Assembly (NCBI RefSeq): GCF_900176345.1
Contig: NZ_FWXU01000005.1
Span: 62,001-126,000 of the forward strand
DNA: 64,000 bases
Direction of reading: 5' to 3'
Origin: Rhizobium sp. RU36D
Lineage (GTDB): Bacteria > Pseudomonadota > Alphaproteobacteria > Rhizobiales > Rhizobiaceae
In this document: positions 32,463-40,499 of the stretch, piece after piece
Numbering within the stretch: position 1 is the stretch's first letter
How the letters are laid out: every line of letters begins with the position of its first letter
Translations under genes and position numbers: made by a program
Notes under the pieces: model-generated
What the model was told of the DNA's origin: nothing
Seen by the model: only the letters and a program-made list of their open reading frames with translations
The model's database searches: none

Positions 32463-34482
32463 GTCCGCTCTGTCCATCGCCGTCGATATCGGCGGCACCT
32501 TCACCGACATCACGCTCCTGGACCGGGCATCGGGCGCCATCTGGCGCGCCAAGACGCCGAGCGTGCCGACCGATCCGTCCGAGGCCTTTCTCAACGGCAT
32601 CCGCCTGGCGCTGACGGAGGCCGGACGGGAGGCAAACACGCTCGGCCAGGTGCTTCACGGCACGACGGTGGCCACCAACATGATTTTGGAAGGAAAGGGC
32701 GCACGCACCGCTTTGGTTACTACCCGCGGCTTCCGCCACGTGCTTGAAATCGGCCGGCAGGATATCCCCCGCAAGGCCAATCTCTATACCTGGGTCAAGC
32801 CGTCGCGGCCGGTTCCGGCCGCCCGCATCGTCGAGATCGATGAGCGTATTGCCGCCGGCGGCGCCGTTATCGATCCGCTGGACGAGGCAAGCGTTCGCCA
32901 GGCTGCCGAGATGATCCGCGCCATGGAGGTGGAGGCGGTTGCCATCTGCCTGCTGCACGCCTTTGCCAATCCGGCCCATGAGCGCCGCGCGGCGGACCTG
33001 CTGCGGCAGGAGCTTCCGGGTCTGGCCATTACCACTTCGACCGATGTCTTGCCGGTGGTGCGCGAATTCGAGCGCTCACTGACGACGGTGCTCAATGCCA
33101 CCGTCATGCCCGGCGTCACCACCTATGTGCGACGGCTGGAACAGCGGCTGGAGGACGAACGGGTCACCGCACCGCTGATGCTGATGCAGTCCAATGGCGG
33201 TGTTGCCGGGGCGGATACGATCCGCACCGCACCCGCATTGACAGCTCTTTCCGGGCCCGCGGCCGGCGTGGTCGGTGCCCGGGCCGTGGCGGCTGCCTGC
33301 GGCATCAGTGATATCATCACCGTCGATATCGGCGGCACGAGCGCCGATATCTGCCTGATCAAGGACGGCAAGATCGGACTGACGCAGCACGGCAAGGTGG
33401 GTGAATGGCCGCTTCCCCTGCCGATGGTGGACATGGTCACGATCGGCGCGGGCGGCGGGTCGATTGCCGCCGTCACCGATCACACCCTGACCGTCGGCCC
33501 TCAAAGCGCGGGGGCCCGTCCCGGGCCGGCAGCCTATGGCCATGGCGGCAAGGAAGCCACCGTCACGGATGCCCATGTCGTGCTGGGTCATCTGCCCGCG
33601 CGGCTTCTGGGCGGGCGCATGGCGCTCGATGTCGATGCCGCCAGCGCCGTCATCCGCTCCCGGGTCGCCGACCCGCTTGATCTCAGCGTGGCCGATGCGG
33701 CGCGCGGGGTGCTGGCCATCGTCGACAGCCACATGGTGGGCGCTGTCCGGGTTGTCTCGGTCGAGCGGGGTCATGACCCCCGTGATTTCACGCTGGTGCC
33801 GTTCGGCGGTGCCGGACCGTTGCACGGCTGCTCGCTGGCCGAACTGCTGGGTATTTCCCGCGTGCTGATCGCCCCGGCCCCCGGCGTGCTCTGCGCCGAT
33901 GGCTTGCTCGCCGCCGACCTCAAGGCCGAGTTCAGCCGGACGATGCCGAAGGCAGGTCCCATTGATGTAAAGGCCGCCGAGGCGATCATCGCCGATTTGG
34001 TAGAGCAGGCCTCTGCCTGGTTCGAAACCGAACGTGTCAGCCAAGCGGACCGGCGCATTCAGACCGTTGCGCTGCTGCGCTATCACGGCCAGGGCGGTGA
34101 ACTGGCCGTGCCGTGGGCGGAAAGCCGCGAACTGGTTGAGCAGAATTTCGCCAGGGAGCACCAGGCACTCTATGGCTTCGTGCTGGAGGCGGAAATCGAA
34201 CTGGTGACGCTGCGGGTGGAAGCCTCCGGCCTGACCAAGCCGCCAGCCGCCGCCGTGCTTGCGGCAGGCGGCGCGCTGGAGCCCTATGACCATGTGCAGG
34301 TGCATTTCGAGACGGGGCCGGCGACCGTGCCCGTGGCCGATCGTGCGAAGCTGGGTGCCGGCACGGAATTTTCCGGTCCTGTCATTCTGACCCAGCTCGA
34401 CACCACGACGCTCGTCGCACCGCGCTGGACCGGCACGGTCCACCCATCCGGCGCGATACTGCTAACCCGGGCGGAGGGCTGA
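32449..34482 (+). CDS. hyuA: Hydantoinase A / 5-oxoprolinase A-type subunit
   Basis: A 677-residue HyuA-family subunit with an ASKHA-type ATPase core. The phosphate-1 motif is SIAVDIGGTFTDITLLD (residues about 8-24), the adenosine-side VDIGGTSADICLI sits near residue 290, and HGTTVATNMILEGKGART and FGGAGPLHG are family signatures. ATG 32449 is preferred over 32443 because CAGGAG is correctly spaced for the former. It phosphorylates the cyclic amide so that HyuB can hydrolyse it. Its stop is four bases before the M20 peptidase ATG. Confidence 0.93.
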   Translation: MSSLESALSIAVDIGGTFTDITLLDRASGAIWRAKTPSVPTDPSEAFLNGIRLALTEAGREANTLGQVLHGTTVATNMILEGKGARTALVTTRGFRHVLEIGRQDIPRKANLYTWVKPSRPVPAARIVEIDERIAAGGAVIDPLDEASVRQAAEMIRAMEVEAVAICLLHAFANPAHERRAADLLRQELPGLAITTSTDVLPVVREFERSLTTVLNATVMPGVTTYVRRLEQRLEDERVTAPLMLMQSNGGVAGADTIRTAPALTALSGPAAGVVGARAVAAACGISDIITVDIGGTSADICLIKDGKIGLTQHGKVGEWPLPLPMVDMVTIGAGGGSIAAVTDHTLTVGPQSAGARPGPAAYGHGGKEATVTDAHVVLGHLPARLLGGRMALDVDAASAVIRSRVADPLDLSVADAARGVLAIVDSHMVGAVRVVSVERGHDPRDFTLVPFGGAGPLHGCSLAELLGISRVLIAPAPGVLCADGLLAADLKAEFSRTMPKAGPIDVKAAEAIIADLVEQASAWFETERVSQADRRIQTVALLRYHGQGGELAVPWAESRELVEQNFAREHQALYGFVLEAEIELVTLRVEASGLTKPPAAAVLAAGGALEPYDHVQVHFETGPATVPVADRAKLGAGTEFSGPVILTQLDTTTLVAPRWTGTVHPSGAILLTRAEG

Positions 34483-34486
34483 AACC

Positions 34487-35860
34487 ATGACCGCAGACCA
34501 AACCGCGCTCGAGCGCGTCTTCGCCCATATCGAGGCCAACTCAAGCAGCTTCATCGACCGGGTGATGGACTATGTCCGCCATCCCTCGATCAGCGCGCAA
34601 AACGTGGGCATAGCCGAGGTGGCGGCAATCCTGGTCGATATCCTCAAAGGCATGGGCTTTGAGGCCGAGGCCATTCCCACGCGCAATCACCCTATGGTGC
34701 TGGGGCGCAGGGAGAAGCATCCGGGAAAACCCACGGTGCTTCTCTACGGTCACTACGATGTCCAGCCGCCGGAGCCGCTCGACCTGTGGCTCAGCCCGCC
34801 CTTCGAGCCGACCATCCGCGATGGACGCATCTATGCCCGCGGTATCGGCGACAACAAGGGCCAGCATTTCGCCCAGTTGCTGGCCATCGAAAGCATCTTG
34901 GCCGTCATGGGCGACTTGCCCTGCAATGTCCTGTTCCTGCTGGAGGGCGAGGAGGAGATCGGATCTCCGCATATCGCCGAATTCGTGCGCGAGCATGCCG
35001 ACGAGCTGAAGGCCGATCTGGTCGTCACCTCGGACGGTCCGTTGCATGAGAGCGGCATGCCGATCATCACCTTCGGCGTGCGCGGCGTCGCCTCCTTTGA
35101 GCTCCGGGCAAAGACGGCCCGACGGGATGCGCATTCCGGCAATTTCGGCGGGGTCATGCCGAATGCCATCTGGAAACTGGTGCATCTGCTCGGGACCATG
35201 AAAAACGAAGGCGGCGAGATCACCATCGAGGGATTGAACGATCCCGTCATTCCGCCCACCAACATGGAGCGGGAGGCGGTCAGCCGGTTGCCGCTCGATC
35301 TTGATGCGATCAAGGCCGATCTCGGTATCAGCCAACTCGACGCGCCGCAGGACAGGGCCTATTTCGACCGGCTGATGTTCCACCCGACCCTCACCATCAA
35401 CGGCCTGCATGGCGGCTATGGCGGACCCGGCTCCAAGACGGTGCTGCCGTGCGAGGCCTTTGCCAAATGCGACATACGCCTGGTGGAGCCGCTGACCCCC
35501 GAATATGTGTTCGACCGGGTGCGCGCCCATGTCGAACGCCACGCGCCCGACGTGGAATTTGTGCCGCTGAACGGCATGCTGCCATCGAAGACACCCATGG
35601 ACAATCCGTTTGCGGATGTCATTCGCGAGGCGATTGTTGCAGCGCGCGGCGTCGAGCCGCTGCTCTATCCGACCGTCGGCGGCAGCCTGCCGGACTACGT
35701 CTTCACCAAGATCCTGAAGACCCCGGCCTTTGTCGTGCCCTATGCCAATGCCGACGAGGCCAACCACGCCCCCAACGAAAACCTGGAGATCGACCTCTTC
35801 ATTGCCGGCATCAAGACCGGCGCGGCCCTGCTGACAAAGCTGGGAGAGGGGACAGCTTAG
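34487..35860 (+). CDS. M20 family metallopeptidase (dipeptidase/deacylase)
   Basis: 457 residues of the M20 (carnosinase/CNDP-like) family. Metal ligands are seen in LLYGHYDVQP (His, Asp), ARGIGDNKGQ (Asp), FLLEGEEEIGSP (catalytic Glu-Glu), VTSDGP (Asp) and the C-terminal NHAPNENLEI (His). A dimerisation domain lies between about residues 200 and 330 (FELRAKTARRDAHSGNFGG). It cleaves dipeptides or N-carbamoyl/N-acyl amino acids in the cytoplasm. As last gene of the importer-hydantoinase operon it would split the ring-opened product. A RIME-like hairpin follows its stop. Confidence 0.92.
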   Translation: MTADQTALERVFAHIEANSSSFIDRVMDYVRHPSISAQNVGIAEVAAILVDILKGMGFEAEAIPTRNHPMVLGRREKHPGKPTVLLYGHYDVQPPEPLDLWLSPPFEPTIRDGRIYARGIGDNKGQHFAQLLAIESILAVMGDLPCNVLFLLEGEEEIGSPHIAEFVREHADELKADLVVTSDGPLHESGMPIITFGVRGVASFELRAKTARRDAHSGNFGGVMPNAIWKLVHLLGTMKNEGGEITIEGLNDPVIPPTNMEREAVSRLPLDLDAIKADLGISQLDAPQDRAYFDRLMFHPTLTINGLHGGYGGPGSKTVLPCEAFAKCDIRLVEPLTPEYVFDRVRAHVERHAPDVEFVPLNGMLPSKTPMDNPFADVIREAIVAARGVEPLLYPTVGGSLPDYVFTKILKTPAFVVPYANADEANHAPNENLEIDLFIAGIKTGAALLTKLGEGTA

Positions 35861-35862
35861 AC

Positions 35863-35966
35863 CATGTCGCGCCAAAGCATGCCGCGGCTTTGCAATCACA
35901 CATGCGTTAAACAAGCACTTAAAGCACGTTGCGTGGGGCCGATGCCCCGCAACGTGCTTTGAAGCA
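35863..35966. repeat. RIME-like palindromic intergenic element
   Basis: About 100 bases of two palindromes. CCAAAGCATGCCGCGGCTTTG is an imperfect hairpin. The second is a long near-perfect one: AAAGCACGTTGC and GGGGC (35921-35939, two-base GT bulge) pair with GCCCC and GCAACGTGCTTT (35944-35960) around a CGAT loop. Layout and words such as the start ATGTCGCG, CATGCG and CTTAAAGCACG resemble the Rhizobium-specific intergenic mosaic element (RIME) family. It may also terminate the preceding operon. Confidence 0.7.
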
Positions 35967-36079
35967 TTCCAGGGCCAAATGGAAGCGTTCTGCCGCTGCA
36001 AACGGGATAGAGCATTGTTGCGCCAGGATCAGAGACGATCGGCTCTGACATACCTGATGTAAGCGGGCTGGTTTGACGG

Positions 36080-36292
36080 TCAGGACAGCTTTGGAGTGGC
36101 CATTTCGACCGGTCGCGGACCTGTTGCGCAGGTGTTGCCGCCAAGACGTGCGATTGCGTCTATGCCGGCAGAATCCACTTGCAGCTTTTCATCGACCACC
36201 CCCTGCGCATCATGGACAAACAGAATTTCGCTCATGATGGTCTGCCGGGATTTGCCAAGCTCAAGCGTGATGTCCTCACATCGCGCACACAT
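36080..36292 (-). CDS. Small hypothetical protein
   Basis: A 70-residue frame (MCARCEDITLELGKSRQTI and on) in the gap between the M20 gene and ridA. Codon choice looks coding: GC-rich third positions and balanced residue composition without the Arg/Ser/Pro bias of antisense shadows. There is no recognised domain, and two cysteines lie at the start (CARC). No good ribosome-binding site precedes this ATG; a TTG 21 bases upstream or the ATG of MSEILFVHD (residue 20) are alternatives. I do not recognise it; it could also be a remnant. The other parts of the 617-base gap hold only the RIME-like element and the ridA promoter region. Confidence 0.35.
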   Translation of the reverse strand: MCARCEDITLELGKSRQTIMSEILFVHDAQGVVDEKLQVDSAGIDAIARLGGNTCATGPRPVEMATPKLS

Positions 36293-36442
36293 AAATTGCA
36301 ATGCAATCTGCAAATCTGCATGGCTTGGCGCCTCTCTATTCTAGAAAACGAGATCATGGCCGACGTCCTCGCAAGGGCGGGCCATCCCACAACCAGCATG
36401 TCTGAAATAAAACGCTTGCAAAACGTCATCTCAATCGCGATA

Positions 36443-36454
36443 GTTTGATCAAAC
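36443..36454. promoter_or_regulatory. GTTTGATCAAAC palindrome upstream of ridA-liv operon
   Basis: A perfect 12-bp palindrome 23 bases before the ridA start, overlapping the likely promoter or leader. Its core TTTGATCA also occurs upstream of the convergent livK operon (47813-47820). Candidate operator. Confidence 0.5.
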
Positions 36455-36477
36455 GCGCATTTAGTCACGGGGAACGT

Positions 36478-36867
36478 ATGACAAGGAAATCAATCTACTC
36501 GAATTCGGAATTCGAGAGGCTCGCAGGCTATTCCAGGGCCGTCGTCGACGGGGAATGGATCTTCATTTCTGGCACGTCAGGCTTTGATCCGGCACTCGGC
36601 GGCTTTGCTGCGAGCGCCGAGGATCAGGCCAAGCGGGTGCTTGAAATCATCTCGGCCACGCTTGCCGAGGCAGATGCCTCCATGGCGGATATCGTCTCGG
36701 TGCGCGTCTATCTCGCTTCGCGCGATGATGTGGTGCCAGTGTCCATGTTGCTCGGCGCGGTCTTCTCCGATCCGCGGCCAACCAACACGACGATTATCTG
36801 CGGTTTTCCGGTCGAGGCGATCAAGGTCGAGATTGAAGCAGTTGCACGGCGGCGGAGCGACGCATGA
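36478..36867 (+). CDS. RidA family (YjgF/UK114) imine/enamine deaminase-like protein
   Basis: 129 residues; start ATG 36478 follows GGGGAAC. The RidA fold signature is evident: YSRAVVDGEWIFISGTSGFDP, QAKRVLEIISATLAEADASMADIVSVRVYLAS, and the C-terminal NTTIICGFPVEAIKVEIEAVARR. The catalytic arginine of canonical RidA (CTRVEIEAIA-type R) is not present at the usual place: the sequence around it reads DPRPTNTTIICGFPVEAIKVEIEA. It may therefore be a non-canonical Rid subfamily member. Rid proteins hydrolyse reactive imines released by PLP or flavin enzymes. Its gene overlaps the aminotransferase start (ATGA). Confidence 0.88.
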   Translation: MTRKSIYSNSEFERLAGYSRAVVDGEWIFISGTSGFDPALGGFAASAEDQAKRVLEIISATLAEADASMADIVSVRVYLASRDDVVPVSMLLGAVFSDPRPTNTTIICGFPVEAIKVEIEAVARRRSDA

Positions 36868-38072
36868 GACGGGTTGCGAAGAGAATATCCGAAACGCCAA
36901 AGAAGTCCTTTGGCATGTATCAGAAAGCCGCCGAATTGGGCGCGCGTGGGGCCGACCTCATTCATTTCGAACTCGGCAAGCCCTATGCCGATACGCCTGG
37001 CCATATCAAGCAGGCGGCCATCGACGCCCTGTTGGCCGGCGAGGTTCATTACAGCGATCTGCGCGGGACGCCTGAATTGCGCAAGACGCTTGCCCGCAAG
37101 CTCAACGAACGCAATGGCATTGCGGCATCTGCGGATGACGTCCTCGTCACGAACGGACTGACCCACGCCTCGTTCGCGGCTTTCATGGCCCTGATCGATC
37201 CGGGCGACGAAGTGATTCTTCTGGAACCATATTATCCGCAGCATCTCGGCAAGATCGAGCTTGCCGGCGCGAGGGCCGTGATCGCGCCGCTCGACGCCGC
37301 GGATGATTTTACCTTGAAGCCTGCGCTCATCGAACCGGCGATCACGCCCCGCACGCGGATGATTGTGCTGGTCAACCCGGTCAATCCGACCGGACGGGTC
37401 TACAGCCGGGAGGAATTGCAGGGTCTTGCCGACCTGGCGATCCGCCATGATTTGCTGGTCCTATCGGACGAAGTCTATGAAGATATCGTCTTCGATGACC
37501 ACAAGCATATTTCGATCGCCTCGCTGCCCGGCATGGCCGAGCGCACCGTTACCGCCTTCGCCTTTACCAAATCCTATGCGATGGATGGCTGGCGGTTGGG
37601 TTATGCCGTAGCGCCGTCCTGGGCCATGGCCGGGATGCTCAAGATTACCGCCAACGATGCCACGCATGTCAACACCTTCATTCAGGCCGGCGCTCGTGCG
37701 GCAATCGAAGGTCCGCCGGAACCGCTGGAAGACCTCGTCGATGAAGATCGACGCAAGCGCGATGTGGTGGTCCGGCGGCTGAACCAGATGCCGGGCGTGC
37801 GCTGCGCCCTGCCGCAGGGGGCCATCTATGCTTTCCCAGACATCTCGGATTTCGGGCTGCCGTCGCAGGTCATGGCGGAGCGAATACTGGAAGAGGCGCG
37901 CGTGGTGGTGGAAGCGGGAAGCTTCTATGGCCCTGCGGGCGAGGGGCATTTGCGGATCTGCTTCGGTTCGGAAAGCATCGAGCGCATCGAGATCGGTCTT
38001 GACCGGCTGCAGGCCTTTTTCAACGGGCTGTGGCAGGCGGGCGCCGCAGGAAACGGAGTTGGCAATGGCTGA
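36864..38072 (+). CDS. Class I/II PLP-dependent aminotransferase
   Basis: A 402-residue fold-type I aminotransferase. It shows LIHFELGKPYADTP, YSDLRGTPELRKTLARKL, LVNPVNPTGRVYS, the PLP Asp/Tyr pair LSDEVYEDIVFDD and the Schiff-base lysine K236 in FAFTKSYAMDGWRLGYAV. This is the aspartate/aromatic-type subgroup I-gamma; the amino donor cannot be told from sequence. Encoded between ridA and the liv ABC genes and overlapping both neighbours, it probably acts on the imported amino compound. Confidence 0.92.
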   Translation: MRRVAKRISETPKKSFGMYQKAAELGARGADLIHFELGKPYADTPGHIKQAAIDALLAGEVHYSDLRGTPELRKTLARKLNERNGIAASADDVLVTNGLTHASFAAFMALIDPGDEVILLEPYYPQHLGKIELAGARAVIAPLDAADDFTLKPALIEPAITPRTRMIVLVNPVNPTGRVYSREELQGLADLAIRHDLLVLSDEVYEDIVFDDHKHISIASLPGMAERTVTAFAFTKSYAMDGWRLGYAVAPSWAMAGMLKITANDATHVNTFIQAGARAAIEGPPEPLEDLVDEDRRKRDVVVRRLNQMPGVRCALPQGAIYAFPDISDFGLPSQVMAERILEEARVVVEAGSFYGPAGEGHLRICFGSESIERIEIGLDRLQAFFNGLWQAGAAGNGVGNG

Positions 38073-38853
38073 CCACGGGATCATCCTGAAAACCCGCGGC
38101 CTTGCGCGCAGCTTCGGCGCCTTGCGGGCGGTCGATGGGGTCGACATCGATGTCAAGGCCGGCACCATCACCGGCCTGATTGGACCAAACGGTGCCGGAA
38201 AATCGACCCTGTTCGGTCTGATTGCTGGAGAGGTTCAGCCCAGTCATGGGCAGGTGGTGTTCGACGGCCAGACGATATCGGGTCTCAGGCCGGAGCAGGT
38301 CTTTCGCCATGGGCTGGCCCGGACGTTCCAGATCCCACGTCCTTTCCCGCAGATGAGCGTGCTCGAAAACGTCGTCTGCGCCGCCTCTGGCCAGTCGGGC
38401 GAGCGCTTCTGGAACAACTGGTTCCGACCCAGTCTTGTCGCCGCGGAAGAACGGCGACTGACCGAGCGGGCCATGGAGATCATCGAATTCACCGGCCTCA
38501 AGGAGGTGGTGAACCACGCAGCGGGGCTGTTATCAGGCGGCCAGCAGAAGCTGCTGGAACTCGCCCGGGTCATGATGATCGACCCCAAGCTGATCCTGCT
38601 CGATGAGCCGACCGCGGGCGTCAATCCGACATTGATCGAAACGCTGATCGAGAAGATCGTCGCGCTGAATGCGCGGGGCACCGGCTTCCTGATCGTCGAG
38701 CACAACATGGATCTGGTCATGCGCATCTGCGGCACCATCGTCGTCATGGCTCAGGGCAAGGTCATCTTCGAAGGTGCACCTGCCGAAGTCATGCGCGAAC
38801 AGAAGGTCATCGACGCCTATCTCGGCGATGTCACGCAGGAGGAGCATGCATGA
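38065..38853 (+). CDS. livG: Branched-chain-type ABC transporter ATPase, LivG-like
   Basis: A 262-residue ATP-binding subunit. ATG 38065 with GGAG upstream overlaps the aminotransferase stop by eight bases. Walker A GPNGAGKST, the LivG-type insertion after the Q-loop (RTFQIPRPFPQMSVLENV, WNNWFRP), signature LSGGQQKLLELARVM, Walker B LILLDEPTAGVNP and H-loop VEHNMD are all present. The C-terminal EQKVIDAYLGDV matches LivG. Its stop overlaps livF. Confidence 0.94.
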   Translation: MADHGIILKTRGLARSFGALRAVDGVDIDVKAGTITGLIGPNGAGKSTLFGLIAGEVQPSHGQVVFDGQTISGLRPEQVFRHGLARTFQIPRPFPQMSVLENVVCAASGQSGERFWNNWFRPSLVAAEERRLTERAMEIIEFTGLKEVVNHAAGLLSGGQQKLLELARVMMIDPKLILLDEPTAGVNPTLIETLIEKIVALNARGTGFLIVEHNMDLVMRICGTIVVMAQGKVIFEGAPAEVMREQKVIDAYLGDVTQEEHA

Positions 38854-39593
38854 CCATGCCACCCAACGGAACGCCTCTGCTGGAGGCCAGCCATGTCTGC
38901 GCCAGCTATATTCCGAAGATGCCGATCGTGTTCGACATTTCGGTAACGGTCGCGGCCGGCGAGTTCGTGACGCTGATCGGGCCGAACGGCGCTGGAAAGT
39001 CGACTTTCATGAAGGCGCTCGCCGGTCTTGTGTGTATCGAAGGCGGCAAGGTGCGGCTGGAGGGCCGGGAGATCTCCGGCCTGCCCACCCATGCCGTCGT
39101 CGGTGCCGGCATAGGTTTCGTGCCGCAGACCGGCAATGTTTTCGCCTCGCTTTCCATTGAGCACAATCTCGTCGCCGGCGGGCATACGCTGTCGCGTGGC
39201 GCCTTGCGCGAACGGCTGGCCGAGATCTACGCCCAGTTCCCCACGTTGGCCGAACGCCGCAATGCACTGGCCAATGTGCTTTCCGGCGGCCAGCGGCAGA
39301 TGCTGGCGGTCGCTCGCGCCCTGATGACCCGGCCGCGCGTGCTGATGCTGGACGAACCGACCGCGGGACTTGCACCGAAGATCGTCACGGAAGTGCTGGT
39401 CAGCCTCAGGGACCTGTCACGGACGGGCGTGGGTGTGCTGATGGTGGAGCAGAACGCCAAGGCCGCGCTGCGGGTCTCCGACCGGGCCTATGTTCTTGTC
39501 GAGGGACGCAATCACATCTCGGGCACCGCTGCAGACCTTATGGACGACACTGCCGTTGCCGAAGCATTTCTGGGAGCACGGAGAAAGATATGA
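38850..39593 (+). CDS. livF: Branched-chain-type ABC transporter ATPase, LivF-like
   Basis: A 247-residue LivF subunit: Walker A GPNGAGKSTFMKALAG, IGFVPQTGNVFASLSIEHNL (LivF Q-loop), signature LSGGQRQMLAVARALM, Walker B VLMLDEPTAGLAP and H-loop VEQNAKAAL. It ends with VAEAFLGARRKI as in LivF. Four-base overlaps with livG and livH. Confidence 0.94.
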   Translation: MTMPPNGTPLLEASHVCASYIPKMPIVFDISVTVAAGEFVTLIGPNGAGKSTFMKALAGLVCIEGGKVRLEGREISGLPTHAVVGAGIGFVPQTGNVFASLSIEHNLVAGGHTLSRGALRERLAEIYAQFPTLAERRNALANVLSGGQRQMLAVARALMTRPRVLMLDEPTAGLAPKIVTEVLVSLRDLSRTGVGVLMVEQNAKAALRVSDRAYVLVEGRNHISGTAADLMDDTAVAEAFLGARRKI

Positions 39594-40492
39594 TCGGACA
39601 AGCCATCGCCGACGGCATTCTTACCGGGGGTATCCTCGCGCTGGGCGCCATCGGGTATTCCCTCTGCTCGCAGATCCTGAAATTCGCCAATTTCGCCCAT
39701 GGGGAGCTACTGACCTGGGGAGCCTATATCGGGCTCGCCGTGATCAGTTTTATGCCGGCGGGCGAGCAGATCGGCCCGTTCTCCTTCGGCTGGTCGCTGC
39801 TGCCGGCCATCGTCATCGCCTGCGTCGGCACGGGCCTGATTGCCATCGCCATGGACGAACTCGTTTTCAGCAGGCTGCGCGGTTTGCGGGCCAACAGACT
39901 GACGCTGGTCTTCGCCAGCTTCGGCATCGCCCTGATGCTACGCCACGCCATCCTGCTGTTCTGGGGCTCAGATGCCTATTATTACAGCACCGCCCTGCAG
40001 ATGTCGATCGAGGTGCTGCCCGATATCAGGATGATGCCCGATCAGGTCTTCGTGCTGGTGCTGACCGCGCTTCTCGTGCTCGGCCTGCACCTGTTCCTCA
40101 CCCATAGCCGGGTCGGCATTGCCATGCGTTCCATGGCCGACAACACGGCGCTGTCGCAGGTCTGCGGCATCGACATCCGCAATGTCGTCCGCTGGACCTG
40201 GATGCTCGGCGGGGCGCTTGCGGCGCTTGCTGGCATCTTCGCCGGACTGACGGTGCAGATCAGGCCGGAGCTTGGGTTTAACATGCTGCTGGCATTGTTT
40301 GCGGCAGCGATCCTCGGCGGTTCGGGCAATCTGTTCGGCGCCGTCGCCGGAGGATTGATCGTCGGCCTGTCGGAAAGCCTTTCCACGCTGGTGCTGCCGA
40401 CGGGCTACAAGGCCGCCATTCCCTTCGTCCTACTGCTGATCGTGCTGTCGATGCGTCCGCAGGGCCTGTTCACCAAATCGTCGCGCATTTGA
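39590..40492 (+). CDS. livH: Branched-chain-type ABC transporter permease, LivH-like
   Basis: A 300-residue permease with about eight hydrophobic helices. LivH hallmarks are ILTGGILALGAIGYSLCSQILKFANFAHGELLTWGAY and, before the last helices, GGALAALAGIFAGL, AAILGGSGNLFGAVAGGLIVGLSE. It pairs with LivM to form the channel; overlap with livF is ATGA. Confidence 0.94.
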   Translation: MIGQAIADGILTGGILALGAIGYSLCSQILKFANFAHGELLTWGAYIGLAVISFMPAGEQIGPFSFGWSLLPAIVIACVGTGLIAIAMDELVFSRLRGLRANRLTLVFASFGIALMLRHAILLFWGSDAYYYSTALQMSIEVLPDIRMMPDQVFVLVLTALLVLGLHLFLTHSRVGIAMRSMADNTALSQVCGIDIRNVVRWTWMLGGALAALAGIFAGLTVQIRPELGFNMLLALFAAAILGGSGNLFGAVAGGLIVGLSESLSTLVLPTGYKAAIPFVLLLIVLSMRPQGLFTKSSRI

Positions 40493-40499
40493 GGTCCCC

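Noticed and set aside
30600..32639. Open frame of about 680 codons antisense to hyuB
   Set aside because: Shadow of a convincing HyuB gene; composition (His/Asp/Arg-rich without domain pattern) is typical of antisense frames.
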